Assembly (NCBI RefSeq): GCF_019655055.1
Contig: NZ_BPFA01000011.1
Coordinates: forward strand, 97,939-161,938
DNA length: 64,000 nucleotides
DNA from: Shewanella sp. MBTL60-112-B2
GTDB taxonomy: Bacteria; Pseudomonadota; Gammaproteobacteria; Enterobacterales; Shewanellaceae
Direction of reading: 5' to 3'
The notes under the pieces were generated by a model. It was not told where the DNA came from. It was given only the letters and a program-made list of their open reading frames with translations, and did no database searches. The position numbers and the translations under genes are program-made. Below are positions 1 through 9,679 of this stretch, in pieces; position 1 is the first letter of the stretch, and each line of letters begins with the position of its first letter.

Positions 1-2692
1 GTACGTAGAAGTAGTAGCTTGAATGACCATCTTCAATACATATTGCTTCACCAAACTCAACTCCGCCATAGCCATATGGAGATTGGGTCGCACAGGCATC
101 TGCAACTGTTGTTGGTGGAGTAACCGTATCGCCGCCATCAGACAGGCTTACTTTAAGGCTTACACCTTCAAAATCTTGATATGCTAACAAGCTCACATAT
201 ACCCAACCTCGGTTGGCAATAACGCTAATTGACTCTTCGTTACCATCATTTTCTGAGCGCGCATCAAAATCTTGTGGCTTAGCCCAAATATCTTGGTTGA
301 AGAACAAGTCAACATCACCTTCACCACCTGAAGTAGTTAGATAAAGCTGTGTGTTGTCTTCTTCGATATAGGTGTAGAAGTAGTTGATATCCGTACCTTC
401 AACACACTCAACCTTATCGTGAGTTAGCTTGCCATCTCTAATGGTTGCTGCACCACAATTCTCAATAGGTTCACTTGGACCATCAACGTCAGCATTGTCA
501 CCAATTCCATCACCATCTGAATCAGCCCACTCAGTAGGATCTGTTGGGAAAGCATCGGCATTATCACCTACACCATCGCCATCGGTATCGCGAGTTTCAG
601 ACGCGTCTGTAGGGAACTCATCAGCGTTATCACCTACACCATCGTTATCTGTATCATGAGTTTCAGATGGATCATTCGGGAATGCATCTTGTGAATCAGG
701 TACACCATCGCCATCTGAGTCGACAGGTTGTGGCACAATACCTGTGCTGATTGTGTCATTATTACTTGTTACTGACTCTAACCATGCATACCACTCATCG
801 TTATAGTTTTCACCAATCGTGTTGTCGATATACGTCAACCAACCATCGGCATCGCCACCACGAGCAAGAACCAGTAGAGCATCAACATCGCTTCTATGTT
901 TTTCAAATAAGAAACGCACAGCTAGATAGCCCCAGCTATAAACACGGTCTGAACCACTGTTATAAGTGTTACCAAGGATCTCAGCTAAGCTATATTCCTT
1001 AGAACGGCCCATATCAACAGCGCCATCGTTACGATTTTGCTTAGAAATATACTCTGCTAGACCTTCTGTCCACCATACCGACTTACCTGTATCGATATCG
1101 AAGTAGTTAAACGCACCGTAAAGGTTAAAGCGACCATCTAGATAATGCACATATTCGTGCTTCAAATTCCAAACTAGAATATCTTCAGTCCATGTTGCTT
1201 CATGGGCAATAAAGCGGGCTTGGTTACCTTCTTGTGATGGCGTCCCCTCCAGGTACATACCACCGTTGTTGGTACTGATCCCAAAAATCACCCCAGCGTA
1301 CTGAGCGTAGTCGTCGTAGCTGTCAAAGATGTTGACTTCTAAGCTTTCGTTGTAATCATCCGCAACAGGCTGGTTGCCAGTCCCAAGTACGTCATGGAAT
1401 AACACTTCCTCTGCGCCCATTAGATCACAAGATTGTTGTAGCTCGTCATTAGTTAGCTGTTGGGCACGAATATAAATGGTATCGCTACAGCTGTAGTTAA
1501 TTGGTAGCGCTGCTTGCTCTAGCTCTTCTTCCCAACCACAAATGCCAAAACTTTCACAATCGCCAGGGTTATAGTAATCAAGGTAACCCGCTGCATCTGC
1601 CCACTCTGCAGAAGCACGTTCAAACTTATTCATGTACTGCTGAACGCCATCATTCAAACGTGTTTTAAAGCTTTCAGGTAGATCCCAGTACGCTTGATAT
1701 TCATAAAAACGGCCAAACTCATGAAACGCATCTGTTGATTCATACTGGTAATCAGAATTAATAATATAATCAGATGTGGCAATTTTAAGCAGCGCATCAA
1801 TCAGCTCACCGTGCTCTAGTGCTTTGCTATTGTAATCTTCTGCCCAACTACCGTAATAAAGAGTTGTTAATGCACTCGTCATTGCTGCGCGGTGACGGTT
1901 ACTTGCTAAAAAGTCTGCATTAAACATCTGTAAGTAATCGGTGATCACCGGCACACTTTCTAGGATATGATCGGCACTCGCCCATGATGTAAAGAACTCC
2001 ATCAAGGTGTCGCCAGCTGAATGAGTAATTTCAAACAACTTTGGATTCTTCGAATACTCTACTAATGCGCCATAAAGAGCGTCTGCAGCTTGAGTGTCGC
2101 TATAGTTTAGGTCGTCGTTGTAGAACTCAATATAAAATGCACCACGTAAGTAATAGAACAAGTTACGCAGTTCATAACCTGTGCTGCTGTCATAGGTTGC
2201 AGCCATAGATGCTGTAAGATTTGCAACAGCAACAATATTCTCGCTCTGGAAAGCTGCAACTGATACTGCATCGTTACGTGAATAAAGCGCAGAGATACAT
2301 GAAATATCGGCTTCTCTCACATAATCAAACAAGTCTTGACCACTTAAGGCTGAAAGTTCTGCGCTACATACTTCAGCGTCAGTTTCAGCAGCAGGGCCGA
2401 CTGCACCAATAGCCCCTGCTGGTGCTTCTACTTTTTTAGCTTGGCTCTTATCAATGTTCTGACGCTGTGTTTTCTCTGCATCTTTTTGTGTACCTGGTAC
2501 ATTTGCACCTTTATCGAAACGGTTTTTAAGTTCAGTACCATGAGGAGCTTTAGATGCTTCTTTAGTTGAAGGTGCACTCTCACTATGAGCAATTGCAGCT
2601 CCTGGAAACAAAATAGCAGAACAAGCAAGTGCTAAAGCATGAACTTTAAACTGACCTTTTCTAGCTTGTGACTTAGATGATTTGATTGACAT
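1..2692 (-). CDS. Secreted M9-family collagenase-type metalloprotease (3' end outside window)
   Basis: Extracellular zinc peptidase of the bacterial collagenase (M9) type, expected to degrade collagen or other structural protein. Read from ATG at 2692 (GGAG 8 nt upstream), the frame stays open for 897 codons to the window edge, so the C-terminus is missing. It has an N-terminal signal peptide (residues about 1-35), a large alpha-helical region, then the zinc motif HEYVH at residues 512-516 (1145-1159), followed by a WWTEGLAEY segment that supplies the third ligand. Residues about 657-735 hold four thrombospondin type 3 calcium-binding repeats (DxDxDG pattern). A pre-peptidase C-terminal domain follows, and a second one begins at the edge. 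Family assignment rests on the motif and domain order; the substrate is inferred. Confidence 0.88.
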   Translation of the reverse strand, partial: MSIKSSKSQARKGQFKVHALALACSAILFPGAAIAHSESAPSTKEASKAPHGTELKNRFDKGANVPGTQKDAEKTQRQNIDKSQAKKVEAPAGAIGAVGPAAETDAEVCSAELSALSGQDLFDYVREADISCISALYSRNDAVSVAAFQSENIVAVANLTASMAATYDSSTGYELRNLFYYLRGAFYIEFYNDDLNYSDTQAADALYGALVEYSKNPKLFEITHSAGDTLMEFFTSWASADHILESVPVITDYLQMFNADFLASNRHRAAMTSALTTLYYGSWAEDYNSKALEHGELIDALLKIATSDYIINSDYQYESTDAFHEFGRFYEYQAYWDLPESFKTRLNDGVQQYMNKFERASAEWADAAGYLDYYNPGDCESFGICGWEEELEQAALPINYSCSDTIYIRAQQLTNDELQQSCDLMGAEEVLFHDVLGTGNQPVADDYNESLEVNIFDSYDDYAQYAGVIFGISTNNGGMYLEGTPSQEGNQARFIAHEATWTEDILVWNLKHEYVHYLDGRFNLYGAFNYFDIDTGKSVWWTEGLAEYISKQNRNDGAVDMGRSKEYSLAEILGNTYNSGSDRVYSWGYLAVRFLFEKHRSDVDALLVLARGGDADGWLTYIDNTIGENYNDEWYAWLESVTSNNDTISTGIVPQPVDSDGDGVPDSQDAFPNDPSETHDTDNDGVGDNADEFPTDASETRDTDGDGVGDNADAFPTDPTEWADSDGDGIGDNADVDGPSEPIENCGAATIRDGKLTHDKVECVEGTDINYFYTYIEEDNTQLYLTTSGGEGDVDLFFNQDIWAKPQDFDARSENDGNEESISVIANRGWVYVSLLAYQDFEGVSLKVSLSDGGDTVTPPTTVADACATQSPYGYGGVEFGEAICIEDGHSSYYFYV

Positions 2693-3470
2693 GTTTGACT
2701 CCAATTATTCGCGACTATGTCGTTAAACCACCTAATACAGGGAAGTGATAATCAGACTGATACAAGGTTTTACTTGTCGCGCTTGCTGTTGCGATATTTT
2801 TATATTTGTTAATCTTTCGTTAAAAAGATGATCCAATTTATAATTTATACAATATCCACATGCAAGCAAAAAAATCACTCAAATATTGGTAAGTATGCAC
2901 ATATACAAAGATTTAGTGAATGAACATTCAAGTGTCAAAAACTTTACTCCAGTTAAACAGTTACAATCACCATGCTAAAACTGATAACAAGTCACTGAGT
3001 AAGCCATGATGGTGCTATCAGTTAACGCTAAACAACCGAAACTAAATATGTTTCCCTCTATTTGAGCAACATCTAAATATCTAGGATTTTCTCAGTAGAA
3101 CATAAAGTTAGCACTAAAGTCGTAGAGTGCACTATCGCAATGGATAATGAGTGATGGTAGCCCCTAGCCGTCATGATATTTATGACTTTAGGATTCAGTT
3201 ATTTTATCATCGTCAAAAAATAACCTAGTGAAAGCCAAGCAGGTATAAGGTTGTTAATAACCCATTCAAAGTGACTAAAAATTCAATATTAAATTATTAT
3301 GAAGTACGTATAACAAAAAGAAATAACATATTTCTAAGTGGTTATAAGCAAAGCGATAAAAATTAGACTTTTACGCCTGTAGTCTGATCACGCTACTATT
3401 GACCTTCTTTTTACTATTTAGCCCTTTCGAGCCACAGAACATGGGCATGTAGCAGGTATTGACGCTGTAT
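2693..3470. other. Intergenic region between collagenase and LysE genes
   Basis: About 780 AT-rich bases between two divergent genes. I find no convincing coding frame, hairpin terminator or RNA gene. Both promoters must lie here, but no strong sigma-70 pair stands out. Confidence 0.5.
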
Positions 3471-4064
3471 ATGGAACTTATTCTAACAATTGCACTTTTC
3501 GCATTTTCTTCAGGGATCACCCCAGGTCCAAATAACATCATGTTAATGTCTTCTGGCGTTAACTTCGGGGTAAAACGCAGCCTGCCTCACCTGTTTGGGA
3601 TCTGCATAGGGTTTCCTGCAATGGTGCTAGCAATAGGCTTAGGCTTAAGTGCGGTATTTGTCAGCTTTCCTATACTGCACACCGTCATCAAATATGTTGG
3701 CATTAGTTATATGCTGTATTTAGCATGGCTAATTGCTAATAGCAGCGCCAAAATGAACGGAAAAGATACTCCCTCTCCTCTCACCTTTATTCAAGCTGCT
3801 GCATTTCAATGGGTTAATCCTAAAGCATGGATAATGGGGATCGGCGCTGTTGCGGCTTTTACTAGCATGAGCCAAACACTAGCGCCTCAGGTATTAACCA
3901 TCTCTTTAGTCTTTTTTGTAGTCGCCCTACCTAGCGCCTTTGTTTGGCTAGGATTTGGCGTAGCGCTAAAACGCATATTAAAGAATCAAAAACAGCAAAA
4001 AATCTTTAATGTCACTATGGCGCTCTTGCTTGTACTATCGATCCTACCTATGATCCGGCCATAA
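3471..4064 (+). CDS. LysE/RhtB-family amino-acid exporter
   Basis: Inner-membrane exporter of the LysE/RhtB family (198 residues), expected to export amino acids or related metabolites; the substrate cannot be told from sequence. It is highly hydrophobic with about six predicted helices. The N-terminal TPGPNN segment (near residue 17) and the QWVNPKAW segment in the middle are typical of the family. The reading frame is open from a TTG at 3459, but the ATG at 3471 gives the usual family start, so I use it; the ribosome binding site is weak for both. The next gene starts 20 bases downstream, suggesting co-transcription with the DUF1415 gene. Confidence 0.85.
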   Translation: MELILTIALFAFSSGITPGPNNIMLMSSGVNFGVKRSLPHLFGICIGFPAMVLAIGLGLSAVFVSFPILHTVIKYVGISYMLYLAWLIANSSAKMNGKDTPSPLTFIQAAAFQWVNPKAWIMGIGAVAAFTSMSQTLAPQVLTISLVFFVVALPSAFVWLGFGVALKRILKNQKQQKIFNVTMALLLVLSILPMIRP

Positions 4065-4084
4065 CTTATCAAAGGCAGCATCTG

Positions 4085-4651
4085 ATGACTCAGGTAATCA
4101 CTCCCGAATTACAAGCGTACGCAACAGAAACCGAAAACTGGGTAAAACAGGTGATTATGAAATATAACATCTGTCCTTTTGCTAGACGCGAAGTCGAGCG
4201 CGCCAGTATCAGATATGCCGTCATCGATGAGTCTCGCATGCAGGATGTACTGCAAGCACTAATCGATGAGTGTGTTTTTCTCGATGAACACACCGATATT
4301 GAAACGACCTTATTTATTCTGCCTAGAGGCTTTGAGGGCTTTTACCTCTATCTCGACTTAGTCGATATCGCTAATGACCTGCTTATCGAACAAGGCTATG
4401 AAGGTGAATATCAACTGGCAAGCTTTCACCCAGACTATTGCTTTGAAGATGAAGCTCAAGACTCGGCAGCTAATTATACCAACCGCTCACCTTATCCAAC
4501 TTTACATATTATTCGTGAAGCGAGCATGGAGTTGGCGCTCGCCACTTACGATGAGCCAGAGACTATCCCTGAGCGCAACATCGCTTTTGCCGAGCGTAAA
4601 GGCAGTGAGTTCTTTGTTAACTTGCTCGCACACTGCAAGAAGAGCAAATAA
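4085..4651 (+). CDS. DUF1415 domain-containing protein
   Basis: Protein of 188 residues matching the DUF1415 family, whose biochemical role is not established. Visible family features are the NWVKQVIMKYNICPFA segment near residues 18-31, with a Cys in the ICPF motif, and an acidic DYCFEDE segment followed by NRSPYPTLHIIRE in the middle. It is cytoplasmic, with no signal peptide or membrane segment. An AAGG-type ribosome binding site precedes the ATG. It lies 20 bases after the LysE gene and 70 bases before the RNase H gene, so it probably belongs to a loose plus-strand operon. Confidence 0.85.
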   Translation: MTQVITPELQAYATETENWVKQVIMKYNICPFARREVERASIRYAVIDESRMQDVLQALIDECVFLDEHTDIETTLFILPRGFEGFYLYLDLVDIANDLLIEQGYEGEYQLASFHPDYCFEDEAQDSAANYTNRSPYPTLHIIREASMELALATYDEPETIPERNIAFAERKGSEFFVNLLAHCKKSK

Positions 4652-4721
4652 CAATCTCTTTCTATGGCTACCTGGTTATGGTGGCCAAATAATTATTCCC
4701 CAGAATTAGGACATAAGCTGC

Positions 4722-5486
4722 ATGGCTAAAAAGTATTACGTAGTATGGGCTGGCCGTGAAACCGGTATTTTTACCAGCTGGGATTACACCAAAAAGCAGG
4801 TCGACAAATTTCCTCAGGCCAAATATAAGTCTTTCCCTACGGAAGCCGAAGCCAAGGCAGCCTTTGCCAAAGCGCCGAGTTACAGCAGTGCGACTAAAAA
4901 AGCGACATCAGGTCCTGCCAAAGCCAAAACTGCCGCTAAAGCCAGCCTAGATATCAACCTAAACCGCTGTGATGTGTCTATTTTTACCGATGGCGGCTGT
5001 GAGCCTAATCCTGGCAAAGCGGGCTCAGGAGTGGCTGTTTATCGTAATGCCGTACTTTCAGAGCTGTATTACGGCCTCTATAACGCTAATGGCACCAATA
5101 ACTCTGCCGAGCTAAACGCTTTACATCAAGCACTATTAATTGCCGAAAATGCTCTTAAACAAGGCTTAACTGTGCAGGTTTTAAGTGACTCGCAGTACTC
5201 AATCAACTGCATCACAAACTGGGCTTACGGCTGGAAAACCAAGGGTTGGAAGCGTAAAGTTGCTGGCGATATCAAAAACTTAGATATCATTCAGCAGTCT
5301 CATGCGCTGTATGACTCACTAAAAGATAAACTCAACATTCAACACGTTGCCGCTCACGTTGGTATCGAAGGTAACGAACTGGCTGACCGCATGTCGATTT
5401 ACGCTATCGACCAAAAAGATCCAGCGTTTTGCCGTTATCCAGACCCGATTGTACTGGCTGATATTCTTAGCCTACGTGCAGGTTAG
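4722..5486 (+). CDS. Viroplasmin-RNase H fusion (ribonuclease HI family)
   Basis: Ribonuclease H that cleaves RNA in RNA-DNA hybrids, of the two-domain type. Residues 1-48 form the caulimovirus viroplasmin (RNase H1 hybrid-binding) domain, with YYVVWAGRETGIFTSW near the start. An Ala/Lys/Ser-rich linker (about 50-78) joins it to the RNase H fold. The catalytic acids are visible as D90 (TDGG), E130 (NNSAEL), D156 (SDSQ) and D222 (NELADR), with H212 in the flexible loop. AGGA precedes the ATG by about 10 nt. At 254 residues it is longer than E. coli RnhA because of the extra domain; the gene is not beside dnaQ, so it is probably not the main rnhA. Confidence 0.9.
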   Translation: MAKKYYVVWAGRETGIFTSWDYTKKQVDKFPQAKYKSFPTEAEAKAAFAKAPSYSSATKKATSGPAKAKTAAKASLDINLNRCDVSIFTDGGCEPNPGKAGSGVAVYRNAVLSELYYGLYNANGTNNSAELNALHQALLIAENALKQGLTVQVLSDSQYSINCITNWAYGWKTKGWKRKVAGDIKNLDIIQQSHALYDSLKDKLNIQHVAAHVGIEGNELADRMSIYAIDQKDPAFCRYPDPIVLADILSLRAG

Positions 5487-5567
5487 TATTTAGACATTAG
5501 TCGGTGTTTTGTATTTATTAAGTCTAAAAAATAGGTTTAAAGCATCGACTATGCGACAATCCACGCC

Positions 5568-5987
5568 ATGAAAATCTACGTCCACTTACATAAAGCCCCT
5601 ATTCGCGTTATCCGTATCGGTAAGCGTCGATTCTGGCTGCGCCTAAAGCGCGACATGTTGGTGTTAAAAGATGCGCTTTCTCAAGAGAAACAGGAGACTA
5701 AAGATATGTTAGTCACCTACAAGCGCTACACACGTAGACAAGCTTCGAACGAAGAGCTTACTCAAGCTAATAAGCAGTTTGCAGATCTCCTAAAAGGTCT
5801 TGGGTTAGGCATGTTTGCCGTATTACCCTTTGCCCCAGTCACCATACCTGTGGTGGTCAAACTTGGTAAAATTGTCGGCGTCGATGTTTTACCTAGCTCG
5901 TTTAATAACATGTCTGAACGTAAAGCGAATATGAGGCGTGTCGCTAGCCAAACAAGGCTACAATCTAGCTCTGAACAAACAAAATAA
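5568..5987 (+). CDS. Small LETM1-like protein
   Basis: Protein of 139 residues. The N-terminal half is basic (many Arg/Lys). Residues about 72-112 hold a segment rich in Leu, Pro and Val, with the pattern FADLLKGLGLGMFAVLPFAP followed by a VKLGKIVGVDVLPSSF-like end, which resembles the core of LETM1-type proteins and their short bacterial relatives. One membrane-associated helix is likely there. I recognise the family only by this segment, and the function in bacteria is unknown. The ribosome binding site is weak. It stands alone, 80 bases after the RNase H gene. Confidence 0.6.
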   Translation: MKIYVHLHKAPIRVIRIGKRRFWLRLKRDMLVLKDALSQEKQETKDMLVTYKRYTRRQASNEELTQANKQFADLLKGLGLGMFAVLPFAPVTIPVVVKLGKIVGVDVLPSSFNNMSERKANMRRVASQTRLQSSSEQTK

Positions 5988-6133
5988 TTCCTGGTCCGCT
6001 TTTATTTAGCAACCTATGCTTAACAAGTCGCCTAAATATAAGTAAGATTCAAGTCTAGCGCTAAATTTCCGTCGTCACCTTTCTCCTAAGAGTATTGCCT
6101 GATACTCTACCCCTAAGCAATTTAATAACAAAA

Positions 6134-7510
6134 ATGAGTCCTTACATGAGCAACCTTATTATCTCTGGTGCTTCTGGCATCCCTTTATCTATTTTCAATA
6201 GCGGATCATTCAACAACTGGCGTGAGCAGCAAGCTCCGCGTATTCAAAACTGGCTTAATAGCACCCAATTCAAAGGCAAAGGCGCAAGTTTAATTCCAAG
6301 CGCCGAGGGTGACTTAGAGCAAGTGATTTTTGTCAGCGACAGCGAGGATTCATACTGGCTGTGTGGCGACTTAGTTAATCAACTGCCGGCAGGTCAATAT
6401 GAACTTCAAGGCGATGAACAGCTAATAAGAACGGCTGCATTTAGCTGGGGGCTAGGAGCATATCAGTTCGACCGTTATAAAAAGAGCCAAAAACAGTTCC
6501 CTGTGTTAGTCGTGCCCACTCAGGCTCAGGCCGATGAAGCCAATAAGTTTATTCGCTCAGTATCTTTGGTGCGAGATCTAGTCAACACCCCAGCTGCCGA
6601 TATGATGCCGCAACATTTAGGGGACATCATGCTGGCTATGGCAGAGGAATTTGGTGCATGCATAAGTCAAATAGTAGGCGATGAACTGCTTGAGCAAAAC
6701 TACCCAACGATTCATATGGTTGGCCGCGCCAGTGAAAATCTGCCACGGTTAATCGATCTTACTTGGGGCGATGAATCCGCGCCAAAACTGACCTTAGTCG
6801 GCAAAGGAGTCTGTTTTGATTCTGGCGGGCTCGATATCAAACCGGTTTCAGGCATGCGCTTAATGAAGAAAGACATGGGCGGCGCAGCCCATGTTATCGG
6901 TCTAGCTCAGCTCATCATGGCGCATAACTTACCAGTACGATTACGCGTGCTAGTACCTGCGGTTGAAAACGCAGTATCGGCGAACGCCTTTAGACCCGGT
7001 GATGTGATCACCACTCGTAAAGGCATTACCGTAGAAATAGACAATACCGATGCCGAAGGTCGTTTAGTCTTGTGTGACGCATTAGCTGAAGCCAACAACG
7101 ACAAACCTGAACTGATTATCGACTTTGCCACCCTTACAGGCGCTATGCGTATTGCATTAGGTACAGAGTTGCCCGGCTTTTTCAGTAATGACGAAGAAGT
7201 AGCAGCAGGCTTTACTGCATCAGGCCTAAAGGTTGATGACCCTGTGTGGCGTATGCCTCTGCATAAGCCTTATATGGCGCTGACTGGCAGCGATATTGCC
7301 GATATTGCCAACTGCGCAACCACACCGTTCGGCGGCGCAATTACCGCAGCACTTTATTTAGAAGAATTTGTCGATAAAGATATTAGCTGGAGCCATTTTG
7401 ACGTTATGGCCTACAATGTGCGTAAATTACCAGGGCGCCCAGTGGGCGGTGAAGCATTTGGTATCCGTGCAGTATTTGATTATCTGCAAAATCGTTTTAC
7501 TGCAATTTAG
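6134..7510 (+). CDS. Leucyl aminopeptidase family protein (M17)
   Basis: Cytosolic dizinc aminopeptidase of family M17, removing N-terminal residues from peptides. The C-terminal catalytic domain is intact: the GKGVCFDSGG segment, then KKDMGGAAH with the catalytic Lys and metal-binding Asp, the signature NTDAEGRL at residues about 304-311 holding two metal ligands and the catalytic Arg, then DFATLTGA. The N-terminal domain is divergent from E. coli PepA, and the protein is shorter (about 458 residues), closer to the PepB-like branch. The frame is open from a TTG at 6095; ATG codons at 6134 and 6146 are both plausible and neither has a strong ribosome binding site. A terminator follows at 7532. 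Confidence 0.88.
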   Translation: MSPYMSNLIISGASGIPLSIFNSGSFNNWREQQAPRIQNWLNSTQFKGKGASLIPSAEGDLEQVIFVSDSEDSYWLCGDLVNQLPAGQYELQGDEQLIRTAAFSWGLGAYQFDRYKKSQKQFPVLVVPTQAQADEANKFIRSVSLVRDLVNTPAADMMPQHLGDIMLAMAEEFGACISQIVGDELLEQNYPTIHMVGRASENLPRLIDLTWGDESAPKLTLVGKGVCFDSGGLDIKPVSGMRLMKKDMGGAAHVIGLAQLIMAHNLPVRLRVLVPAVENAVSANAFRPGDVITTRKGITVEIDNTDAEGRLVLCDALAEANNDKPELIIDFATLTGAMRIALGTELPGFFSNDEEVAAGFTASGLKVDDPVWRMPLHKPYMALTGSDIADIANCATTPFGGAITAALYLEEFVDKDISWSHFDVMAYNVRKLPGRPVGGEAFGIRAVFDYLQNRFTAI

Positions 7511-7531
7511 CGATTGCCGACAAATCAACAT

Positions 7532-7560
7532 AAAGACCCGTGGATTACGGGTCTTTTCTT
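7532..7560 (+). terminator. Rho-independent terminator after M17 aminopeptidase
   Basis: Stem AAGACCCGT / ACGGGTCTT with a 5-base loop, followed by a T-rich run, 20 bases after the stop codon. Confidence 0.85.
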
Positions 7561-7853
7561 TTAAAACAGATTTAAAAATAGCTAAACTCTCGCTGAGCAA
7601 TCAAACCTTTATACTAATTGGTATTAACAGACTGCCAACAAATAAACTGGCTATTGAAATGATGCTATTTAAGATCATTTTCCAGACCACGAAAAGCTTA
7701 AAAAGTTCCCTTCAAAATATCACCTAGTTCACAATATTAATCAATCGATGCTATGTCACTACTATGATTGCGTATTCAGTCACAATATCCTACCCAAATA
7801 TAGATATTATTTAGCCCGTAAATCCAATGTCGGATTATAAACGAGAATAAAAA
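7561..7853. other. Intergenic region upstream of porin gene
   Basis: About 290 AT-rich bases after the aminopeptidase terminator. It contains the motif ACTAATTGGTATTAA near 7613-7627, a form of the short ATACCAATT-type motif that recurs between genes in this window (also near 11817 and 34022). The rest is probably the porin promoter and leader; no clear -35/-10 pair. Confidence 0.4.
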
Positions 7854-8984
7854 GTGAAAAAGTTAAAGTTATCTATTTTAATTGGAGCGCTACTTGGCGC
7901 CCCTACGGTTGTAATGGCAGATGAATTCAAACCTTCAGTGGATATTGGCGGCGCAGTTAAAGTTAAATACTTTATTGATGATGCTAATGAGTCTTCAAAA
8001 TCAAATGGCGGCACCTTCGCATTTGACGCATTAGAACTTGATATTGATAGCGAGATTAGTGAAAACTGGTCTGCAAGTGCTAAGTATGTTTTCAAAAACT
8101 CTTCAAGCAACCATTTCATCAAGTACGCCTATGCAGCTTACGATGGTGTTGAAGATTGGCAGTTCCAGGGTGGTGTTGTTGGTAAGCCATTTGGTAACAA
8201 GAGCTTTATCTCTCACAACTGGTGGGAAAGTATCAACTACTACATGGGCTTTGAAGATGACTACGATCTAGGTCTAAAAGCTATCTACAACAGCGGCGCT
8301 TGGACATCTGAAATCGCCTTCTTCAAGAACAGTGAATACGGCGCATCTGATAAGCGCGGTTACGCGGCTGACGCTTATACTGGGACCGTAAATGGTACTG
8401 AGTATAACAATGAAGAAACCAACACATTTAACATTCGTCAGTCTTACGTTCTAGACTTTGACGAGTTAACAGTACAACTAGGTGCATCATTAGAGTACGG
8501 TCAGCTATATGACACAGTTCATGATGACAACGGTACTTCTACTGCTTATGCGTTAAGCTTAGATGCACAGTACAGTGGTTATCAGTTACAACTACAGATG
8601 GTTGACTACGACTACGATCAGTACGATAGCAAGAGCAATGGCCTATACGCGATGAAAATGGCAGAAGGCGCTTATGAAGTAGCCGCTAAAGGTCAAATCT
8701 TCGCTGCTAACATCGCTAAGTCTATCGGTTATGACTGGGGTACTGTGACTCTGTACAACGACTACAGCCACTTAACTCCTGATACTGATGTGAATGCTAA
8801 ACTGAATGACTCAGTTATTAACACTACAGGTATGAGCATTGCGGTTTCTGATTTCTACATCTTCGTAGACCACATCTACGGCAAGAACGCTGTATGGATC
8901 GGTGGCCAACAAGGTCTAGGAATCGAACATGAAAATGACGATTTCCACTCACTATTTAACGTTAGTGTTAGCTACTACTTCTAA
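7854..8984 (+). CDS. Porin-like outer membrane beta-barrel protein
   Basis: Predicted outer-membrane beta-barrel of 376 residues. A signal peptide (residues 1-22, ending VVMA-DE) is followed by alternating polar/hydrophobic strands rich in Tyr, Trp, Asp and Gly, and the chain ends in YYF, the aromatic C-terminus recognised by the barrel assembly machinery. The start is GTG at 7854, with a GAGAA element just upstream, which gives a clean signal peptide. Substrate specificity cannot be read from sequence. It resembles general or phosphate-type porins of Shewanella, but I cannot place it in a named subfamily. It is monocistronic. Confidence 0.75.
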   Translation: MKKLKLSILIGALLGAPTVVMADEFKPSVDIGGAVKVKYFIDDANESSKSNGGTFAFDALELDIDSEISENWSASAKYVFKNSSSNHFIKYAYAAYDGVEDWQFQGGVVGKPFGNKSFISHNWWESINYYMGFEDDYDLGLKAIYNSGAWTSEIAFFKNSEYGASDKRGYAADAYTGTVNGTEYNNEETNTFNIRQSYVLDFDELTVQLGASLEYGQLYDTVHDDNGTSTAYALSLDAQYSGYQLQLQMVDYDYDQYDSKSNGLYAMKMAEGAYEVAAKGQIFAANIAKSIGYDWGTVTLYNDYSHLTPDTDVNAKLNDSVINTTGMSIAVSDFYIFVDHIYGKNAVWIGGQQGLGIEHENDDFHSLFNVSVSYYF

Positions 8985-9415
8985 TATTAATGACTAGTAT
9001 TGATAACTAGTATAGATGACTAGTATTGATAACTTGGCGACTTGCTAATTTGAGTCGCTGTCACATAGGGTTAATAACGGTTTCTAACCCAGTTAACCCT
9101 GTGTGAACTCCCCCCCTAGCCTCTCGGCCTTTTTACCATCTAGCGACTCATCTTTTACCAGTTACCAATCCCTTTGACTAACACCAGTTACTAACACCAA
9201 TGACTAACTCCTGTCACTAACGCCTGTAAATAATACTTATAACTAATACCTATAACGGCTGCCAGTAACTATTTCCTACAGCCTATTTTAGTCATTCACT
9301 GAATAAGACAAATCGAGTGTAAACTATCTAATTATTAAGCAATGAGATAATTTACAGGTTAAGGTAAAGTAAGCTGTCATAGCTCTTTTCAAGCTTACAG
9401 TTCTAAGGTGGTAAT
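8985..9415. repeat. Intergenic region with two kinds of direct repeat
   Basis: The 431 bases after the porin gene hold an 18-bp direct repeat, TGACTAGTATTGATAACT, at 8991-9008 and 9017-9034 (26-bp period). At about 9177-9280 there is a degenerate array of about eight 12-14 base units related to ACTAACNCCNGT. A T-rich run after GCCTTTTTACC near 9128 has no convincing hairpin. The rof promoter probably lies in 9300-9400. Confidence 0.6.
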
Positions 9416-9679
9416 ATGATTAGCTGTAACCAATATGACTATATCGAAATCGTCTGCTTATACCATTATCCAGTAAAAATCCGCTTAAAAGACGCTACTA
9501 TCTTAAATGGCGTAGCGATAGATACTGTTAGGGATGAGCTTAAGCAAGAGTGCATTAAGCTTGGTAAAGCTAAAGACGAAGGCGCTGCGGCAGAACAACT
9601 GGTTATTCTCGATGATATCGCCAGCCTTGAGGTGTGTATCGACAACCCACACTTACACTATATTGAGTTTAATCCCTAA
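9416..9679 (+). CDS. rof: Rho-binding antiterminator (Rof family)
   Basis: Small protein (87 residues) of the Rof/YaeO family, which binds transcription terminator Rho and inhibits it. Length and pattern fit: an N-terminal CNQYDYIEIVCLY strand segment, a central VKIRLKDATILNGVA strand pair, and a late EQLVILDDIASLEV strand that corresponds to the conserved Sm-like fold core. It carries an extra charged loop (residues about 41-58) common in the Shewanella version. AAGGTGG lies just upstream of the ATG. The gene is transcribed alone. Confidence 0.85.
   Translation: MISCNQYDYIEIVCLYHYPVKIRLKDATILNGVAIDTVRDELKQECIKLGKAKDEGAAAEQLVILDDIASLEVCIDNPHLHYIEFNP

Noticed and set aside
429..1002. Short plus-strand reading frames (76 and 83 codons) in the first kilobase
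   Set aside because: They lie inside the minus-strand collagenase gene; the DxDxDG repeats on that strand create the open frames opposite.
4374..4709. Plus-strand frame of 111 codons overlapping the DUF1415 gene
   Set aside because: Different frame of a well-supported gene; no domain recognised.
7368..7727. Plus-strand frame of 119 codons after the M17 gene
   Set aside because: It begins inside the aminopeptidase gene in another frame and runs through the terminator at 7532; composition is unlike coding sequence.
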